A DNA stretch of 10,104 nt from Syntrophales bacterium (GTDB taxonomy: Bacteria; Desulfobacterota; Syntrophia; Syntrophales; UBA2210). Under the pieces are notes generated by a model, which saw only the letters and a list, made by a program, of their open reading frames with translations, was not told the origin of the DNA and did no database searches. The stretch covers positions 1 to 10,104 of the forward strand of contig JAQUQY010000037.1 of NCBI GenBank assembly GCA_028715865.1. The letters run 5' to 3'. Position numbers and translations under genes: made by a program. Shown one piece after another: positions 5,806-10,104 of this stretch (its first letter is position 1; every line of letters begins with the position of its first letter).

Positions 5806-6894
5806 TTGAAAAAAATTGCCATTCTGCCGGGTGACGGCATAGGGCCGGAAGTCATGGCCGAGGCGGTAAAAGTTCTCGAAGCCCTGAAGCGCCGTTTCTC
5901 CCTGAACATAAACTATGAATTCGCGGACGTGGGCGGCTGTGCCATAGACAGGCAAGGCAGGGCCCTGCCGGAAGAGACTCTGGCTCTATGCGAGTCATCA
6001 GATGCGATTCTCTTCGGCTCTGTGGGCGGCCCGAAATGGGAAGGCCTGCCGCCGGATCAGCAGCCTGAACGGGGCGCCCTTCTTCCACTGAGAAAACACT
6101 TCGACCTGTTCTGCAACCTCCGGCCCGCAAAAGTCTTTGAAAGCCTTGCCGGTTCAAGTCCCCTTAAGCCTGAAATAATCGGCAAAGGGTTCGATATCCT
6201 CTGCGTAAGAGAACTGACAGGTGGAATCTATTTCGGAAAGCCCAAGGGGAGGGACGGCTCAGGCCCGGACGAACGGGGCTTTGACACAATGGTTTACAGC
6301 CGCCGGGAAATCGAGCGAATAGCCCGCATGGCCTTCGACTTCGCCATGCTTAGAAATAAAAGGGTAACATCCATAGACAAGGCCAATGTGCTGGCCACCA
6401 TGGTTTTATGGAGGGAAGTGGTTACCGGAATCGGAAGGGACTACCCCGAGGTCGCTCTCAACCATTTATACGTGGACAATGCCGCCATGCAGGTTGTTCG
6501 TGATCCTCATCAGTTCGATGTAATCCTGGCGGAAAACATGTTCGGCGACATCATATCCGACGAATGCGCCATGCTTACCGGTTCCCTTGGTCTTCTTCCC
6601 TCGGCAAGCCTGAACGACAAGAAATTCGGCCTCTACGAACCCGCGGGAGGTTCAGCGCCGGACATCGCCGGGAAGGGAATAGCAAACCCGGTCGCCCAGA
6701 TTCTGTCCCTGGCCATGATGTTCCGATACAGCCTGGATGAACCGGAAGCGGCGGAGATGGTTGAAACCGCAGTAAGCAACGTGATCAAAGCGGGAATCCA
6801 TACCGCCGACATTGCCGCGGACAGGTCGAGATCGGTGCCGACAGGGGCCATGGGAGACGCCGTCTCCGAAATAATCGAAATGACCTCATGCTGA
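5806..6894 (+). CDS. leuB: 3-isopropylmalate dehydrogenase
   Basis: LeuB oxidises and decarboxylates (2R,3S)-3-isopropylmalate with NAD+ to 2-ketoisocaproate, the third dedicated step of leucine synthesis, in the cytoplasm as a homodimer. At 362 residues it is full length. Motifs in order: GDGIGPE (9-15); substrate arginines Arg96, Arg106 and Arg135; catalytic Tyr142 in IYFG and Lys192 in DKANVL; metal aspartates Asp224 (VDNAAMQ), Asp248 and Asp252 (FGDIISDE); and the NAD loop EPAGGSAPDIAGKGIANP (278-295), the enterobacterial LeuB form rather than the HGSAP form. The start is TTG, supported by GGAGG nine bases upstream and by the usual MKKIAILPGDG beginning. It lies behind the deoxyhypusine-synthase-like gene and converges on leuD, apart from the leuACD group, so its expression probably depends on the upstream promoter. 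Confidence 0.96.
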   Translation: MKKIAILPGDGIGPEVMAEAVKVLEALKRRFSLNINYEFADVGGCAIDRQGRALPEETLALCESSDAILFGSVGGPKWEGLPPDQQPERGALLPLRKHFDLFCNLRPAKVFESLAGSSPLKPEIIGKGFDILCVRELTGGIYFGKPKGRDGSGPDERGFDTMVYSRREIERIARMAFDFAMLRNKRVTSIDKANVLATMVLWREVVTGIGRDYPEVALNHLYVDNAAMQVVRDPHQFDVILAENMFGDIISDECAMLTGSLGLLPSASLNDKKFGLYEPAGGSAPDIAGKGIANPVAQILSLAMMFRYSLDEPEAAEMVETAVSNVIKAGIHTADIAADRSRSVPTGAMGDAVSEIIEMTSC

Positions 6895-6905
6895 CACGGC
6901 TTTCA

Positions 6906-6931
6906 CGCGCCATCAGCATATAAACGGCGCG
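6906..6931. terminator. Weak hairpin between leuB and leuD ends
   Basis: CGCGCC (6906-6911) pairs perfectly with GGCGCG (6926-6931) across a 14-nt loop in the 55-bp gap between the two convergent stop codons. Neither strand has a proper U-run after it, so it may only stabilise the message ends. It is the only stem I see where a terminator is expected. Confidence 0.25.
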
Positions 6932-6949
6932 ATTTATCCTGACGCCTTC

Positions 6950-7450
6950 TCAGCTCCCTGCCTTTATTCTTTCTATTGTATAAGGCACAAGTCCGCCGGC
7001 CCTGATTATACCGGCCATGAAATCCGGAACCGGCTTTGCAGTGAAACGGGCGCCGTCGGAGATCCGAAGAATAGTTCCCGCCGAAAGGTCCACCCTTGAC
7101 TTTTCTCCCTCGGCCAGCCCTTCCGAAGCTTCCGCTGATTCTATAAGGGGAAGCCCGATATTGAAGGCGTTGCGATAAAAAATGCGGGCGAAACTGCGGG
7201 CGATGATCACGGCGATTCCGGCGGCCTTTATGGCCAGCGGAGCGTGTTCCCTTGAAGAGCCGCAGCCAAAGTTGTTTCCGGCCACAAGAATATCTCCTGA
7301 ACGGACGGAGGCGGCGAAATCAGGACGCAGATCCGCGAAACAGTTGCGGGCAAGCGCCGATGCTTCCGAAACATTGAGAAAACGGGCGGGAATAATCAGG
7401 TCTGTGTCTATGTCATCTCCAAACTTCCAGATTCTACCCTCTGCTAGCAT
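6950..7450 (-). CDS. leuD: 3-isopropylmalate dehydratase small subunit
   Basis: LeuD is the swivel (domain 4) subunit that closes over the LeuC iron-sulfur site; together they convert 2-isopropylmalate to 3-isopropylmalate. The 166-residue length is that of the short LeuD class found with about 420-residue LeuC proteins, not the roughly 200-residue E. coli type. Diagnostic motifs are FGDDIDTDLIIPARFL (10-25), whose loop helps choose the substrate, and NNFGCGSSREHAPLAIKAAG (59-78), the family signature. GGLVPYTIERIKAG ends the protein. The ATG at 7450 has AAAGGAAA about 10 nt upstream. The gene follows leuC by 66 bp on the same strand and converges on leuB. A homoaconitase role is possible from the fold, but the adjacent leuA, leuC and leuB favour leucine synthesis. 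Confidence 0.94.
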   Translation of the reverse strand: MLAEGRIWKFGDDIDTDLIIPARFLNVSEASALARNCFADLRPDFAASVRSGDILVAGNNFGCGSSREHAPLAIKAAGIAVIIARSFARIFYRNAFNIGLPLIESAEASEGLAEGEKSRVDLSAGTILRISDGARFTAKPVPDFMAGIIRAGGLVPYTIERIKAGS

Positions 7451-7472
7451 GCGATTTGTTTCCTTTCATAGA

Positions 7473-7499
7473 CCCAAGCCGGCAAAAACAACTCTTGGG
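7473..7499 (-). other. Stem in the leuC-leuD intergenic region
   Basis: CCCAAG (7473-7478) and CTTGGG (7494-7499) are perfect inverted repeats with a 15-nt loop just ahead of the leuD ribosome site. It is not followed by a U-run on the minus strand, so a terminator is unlikely; it may affect message stability or the relative output of the two subunits. Significance is unproven. Confidence 0.25.
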
Positions 7500-7516
7500 A
7501 TTCCATCAATATTTCA

Positions 7517-8785
7517 TCAAAGTTCCCCGGGGGCTCCGATCCTCCCCAGGACTGCCGATGCGGCCGCGACAAAGGGATTGCCAAGATATACCTCGCTTTC
7601 AGGATGTCCCATTCTTCCGATGAAATTCCTGTTGGTCGTAGCCAGAGCGCGCTCGCCGGAAGCCAGTATGCCCATGTGCCCCCCCAGGCAGGGGCCGCAG
7701 CACGGAGGGCCTATAACGGCTCCCGCTTCCATGAAGGTTTCGATAATGCCCTCCCGGATTGCTTCCATGTAGATGCGGGGGGAGCCCGGGATCACGATAA
7801 GCCTGATATCCCTGGCGGCACGATGCCCCTTCAGGACCGATGCCGCGTCCCTCAGATCCTCCAGAGAACCGTTCGTGCAGGAACCTATGAAAACCTGGTC
7901 CAGTAAAACAGTGCCGCTTTCGGAAATGTCCCGAATATTGGCCGGCGAATGTGGAAAAGCCACCTGGGGTCCGAAGTCTGAGACATTGACGGTAATAACC
8001 CGCTCATAAACAGCGTCGGGATCGCTTCGATAATAAACCGCCCCGGCTTCCGCCTCCGGCCCCCTTTCCTTTACGAAAGCCTTGGTAATCTCGTCGGGTT
8101 CCACAATGCCATTCTTCCCGCCCGCCTCGATGGCCATGTTAGCCATGGTAAGCCGCTGGTACATGGGCATGGCTTCAATTACCGCCCCGCCGAACTCAAG
8201 GGCGGAATAAAGGGCTCCCTCTACACCGATCATCCCTATGAGGTGCAAAATCAGATCCTTACCCCCCACGAAGGGGTTCAACCGTCCTTCATAATTGACC
8301 CGGATCGTGGGAGGCGCCTTCAGCCATATCTCGCCCGTTGCCATTATTACACCCAGATCGGTGCTCCCCACGCCCGTTGAAAAAGCGCCCAACCCGCCGT
8401 ATGTGCAGGTGTGGCTGTCGGCGCCGATGACCACCTGGCCCGGAAGAACAAGGCCTTTCTCGGGAAGGAGCACATGCTCGATCCCAACGTCGCCCCCCTC
8501 ATAATAATGCGTTATCTTATGGCGACGGGCGAAGTCCCTGGCGATTCTAACCTGCTCCGCCGAGGCGATATCCTTGTTCGGTACAAAATGATCCGCCACG
8601 AGGGCCACCTTGTCCCGGTGAAATACCGATTCCCGGCCAATTTCACCGAAAACTTTAATGGCGATGGGCGCCGTTATGTCGTTGGCAAGCGCCATGTCAA
8701 CCTTGACCTGGACAAGGTCTCCAGGTGAAAGGACCTCCTTTTCCGAGTGCGCCGCCAGGATCTTTTCCGTAATAGTCATGGGCAT
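7517..8785 (-). CDS. leuC: 3-isopropylmalate dehydratase large subunit
   Basis: LeuC is the aconitase-type large subunit that holds the [4Fe-4S] cluster and, with LeuD, isomerises isopropylmalate. Its 422 residues place it in the short class shared with archaea and many anaerobes, rather than the roughly 466-residue enterobacterial class. GADSHTCTYGGLGAFSTGVG (121-140) and GSCTNGSLEDL (301-311) are signatures. The cluster ligands are Cys303, Cys363 and Cys366. The residue before Cys363 is an extra cysteine (PPCCGPC), where I would expect threonine. FVPNKD (67-72) and GHPESEVYLGNPFVAAASA (393-411) are also typical. The ATG at 8785 has GGAG eight bases upstream; a second in-frame ATG two codons later is less well placed. 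It lies 89 bp after leuA and before leuD on the same strand, probably in one transcript. Confidence 0.95.
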   Translation of the reverse strand: MPMTITEKILAAHSEKEVLSPGDLVQVKVDMALANDITAPIAIKVFGEIGRESVFHRDKVALVADHFVPNKDIASAEQVRIARDFARRHKITHYYEGGDVGIEHVLLPEKGLVLPGQVVIGADSHTCTYGGLGAFSTGVGSTDLGVIMATGEIWLKAPPTIRVNYEGRLNPFVGGKDLILHLIGMIGVEGALYSALEFGGAVIEAMPMYQRLTMANMAIEAGGKNGIVEPDEITKAFVKERGPEAEAGAVYYRSDPDAVYERVITVNVSDFGPQVAFPHSPANIRDISESGTVLLDQVFIGSCTNGSLEDLRDAASVLKGHRAARDIRLIVIPGSPRIYMEAIREGIIETFMEAGAVIGPPCCGPCLGGHMGILASGERALATTNRNFIGRMGHPESEVYLGNPFVAAASAVLGRIGAPGEL

Positions 8786-8874
8786 GAGTCAATCTCCGCA
8801 ACGATTATTTTGCGTGCTCTATAATACATGGAAACTTTTTTTTCATTCACTTTTTAACCGCTTTTCCTTTAACC

Positions 8875-10104
8875 TTACAGCGCTATTTCATCGGATGATC
8901 CGGCGTTCTGGCTCTTCAGCGATTCAAGGCGGTTCAGGGCATGAATATAGGCCTTTGCCGTCGCCACCAGCACGTCGGGATCAGACCCCCTGCCGATGAC
9001 GGTGTGGGAGTTAAAGCCAAGCTGAACCGTAACGACACCCTGGGCGTCCGTTCCACCGGTAATAGCGTTGACGGCGTACTTTATGAGCGAGTGCCGGGTG
9101 CCGGTTATTTTCCTGATGGCGGCGAATGTCGCGTCCACGGGGCCCACCCCGAATTCCGCGTCCTGCTTCTCTTTGCCGTCCACTTCCATGCGCACGGCCG
9201 CCATCGGGATCGCGGCGTTTCCGGATATCACGTTCAGGTACAGCAGCTTGTATTTGTCGGGCTCCCTGAGAATAATGTCCGAGATTATCTCCTCCAGATC
9301 CTCATCGAAGACATCCTTCTTGATATCGGCTACCTCCTTGAAGCGAGTGAAGACCCGGCTGATTTCATCATCCTTCAGATTGAATCCCATCTTTTTCAAA
9401 CGTTCCTTTACGGCGTGGCGTCCCGAATGCTTCCCGAGGACTATTGTAGTTTCAGTCACACCAACGCTCTCAGGCGTCATGATTTCATAGGTCATCTTTT
9501 CCTTGATGAGCCCGTCCTGATGTATGCCCGACTCATGGGCGAAAGCGTTGGAGCCCACTATGGCCTTGTTGGGCTGAACCGGAATGCCGGTAATGTCCGT
9601 GAGCAACCTGGACGTCCTGTAGAGGTGCTTCGTATTGACGCCGGTATAAAATCCCAGGATGTCTTTGCGGGTTTCAAGGGCCATTACAACCTCTTCCAGC
9701 GAGGTGTTTCCGGCCCGCTCTCCTATGCCGTTAATGGCGCACTCGACCTGGCGCGCGCCCCGCTTCAGCCCCGCGATCGAGTTGGCCACCGCCAGTCCCA
9801 GATCGTTGTGGCAGTGAACGGAAATAATGGCGTCGTTGATGTTTTTCACCTTCTCAAAGAGATATCCGATGACATCGCCCATTTCATCGGGTACGGAGTA
9901 GCCCACCGTGTCCGGTATGTTAACCGTGGATGCTCCCGCGGCTATAACCGCCTCCACTACCTCACAGAGATAACCCCGGTCGGTTCGGGTGGCGTCCATG
10001 GGAGAAAATTCAACATTAGCCGTATATACCCGCGCGTGCGCCACGGCGCTGACCGCTTCCTTCAATACCTGCTCCCTGCTTTTCCTCAACTGGTACTTCA
10101 AGTG
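8875..10104 (-). CDS. leuA: 2-isopropylmalate synthase, N-terminus beyond the window
   Basis: LeuA condenses acetyl-CoA with 2-ketoisovalerate, the first committed step of leucine synthesis. 409 residues are visible; a full enzyme has a little over 500, so roughly the first 100 are off the right edge. The frame stays open to base 10104 and the TTG near the edge reads as an internal leucine (HLKYQL), not a start. Visible parts are NVEFSPMDATR and NIPDTVGY of the TIM barrel, the HCH metal site (visible residues 97-99), NGIGERAGN, HESGIHQDG and GKHSGRHA. A C-terminal allosteric domain from about residue 285 includes GPVDATFAAIRKITG and GGTDAQGVVTVQL. That domain is where leucine feedback acts in this family. 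Homocitrate or citramalate synthase is a less likely reading given the neighbours. Confidence 0.94.
   Translation of the reverse strand, partial: HLKYQLRKSREQVLKEAVSAVAHARVYTANVEFSPMDATRTDRGYLCEVVEAVIAAGASTVNIPDTVGYSVPDEMGDVIGYLFEKVKNINDAIISVHCHNDLGLAVANSIAGLKRGARQVECAINGIGERAGNTSLEEVVMALETRKDILGFYTGVNTKHLYRTSRLLTDITGIPVQPNKAIVGSNAFAHESGIHQDGLIKEKMTYEIMTPESVGVTETTIVLGKHSGRHAVKERLKKMGFNLKDDEISRVFTRFKEVADIKKDVFDEDLEEIISDIILREPDKYKLLYLNVISGNAAIPMAAVRMEVDGKEKQDAEFGVGPVDATFAAIRKITGTRHSLIKYAVNAITGGTDAQGVVTVQLGFNSHTVIGRGSDPDVLVATAKAYIHALNRLESLKSQNAGSSDEIAL

Noticed and set aside
8786..8874. Separate promoter for leuC in the leuA-leuC gap, with TATTAT as the -10 and a twice-occurring TTTAACC
   Set aside because: No acceptable -35 lies at the right distance, and a 7-bp direct repeat is too short to argue for an operator; read-through from leuA is simpler.

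Overview
The window reads as chromosomal housekeeping DNA from an anaerobic, Desulfobacterota-like (deltaproteobacterial) bacterium. This is an inference from gene content: an AmmeMemoRadiSam radical-SAM enzyme, a one-domain UPF0016 membrane protein, a bacterial deoxyhypusine-synthase-like protein, and an inverted-repeat element that, from memory and unverified, resembles repeats common in that phylum. GC looks slightly above half. I see no rRNA, tRNA, CRISPR array, phage gene or transposase gene.

Left third (1-3200). The 3' part of amrS runs into a half-size UPF0016 transporter gene that starts on the last base of the amrS stop codon. Converging on this pair, with a hairpin between, is a minus-strand gene for a single-pass membrane protein with an acidic cytoplasmic tail and a C-terminal LysM domain. 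It has a good sigma70-type promoter. On its far side lie a 65-residue protein of unknown function and an alpha/beta hydrolase, probably co-transcribed. A 196-bp MITE-like element with perfect 19-bp terminal inverted repeats follows at 3005-3200.

Middle (3197-5781). A minus-strand AI-2E (PerM/UPF0118) family permease gene ends inside the right terminal repeat of that element, which supplies its stop codon. A 515-bp non-coding stretch then holds a TTGACA promoter and a leader of about 200 nt. The leader ends in a hairpin that buries the Shine-Dalgarno of a deoxyhypusine-synthase-like gene.

Right half (5806-10104). leuB (TTG start) lies 24 bp after the deoxyhypusine-synthase-like gene, probably in the same transcript. 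Facing it on the minus strand are leuA (N-terminus beyond the right edge), leuC and leuD. Together these encode all three steps from 2-ketoisovalerate plus acetyl-CoA to 2-ketoisocaproate: LeuA makes 2-isopropylmalate, LeuCD isomerises it and LeuB oxidises it. leuB is on the opposite strand and seems to be expressed from a separate unit.

I found no clearly new multi-gene system. The points most worth a second look are the leader with overlapping hairpins, the deoxyhypusine-synthase-like gene linked to leuB, and the element-borne stop codon of the permease.
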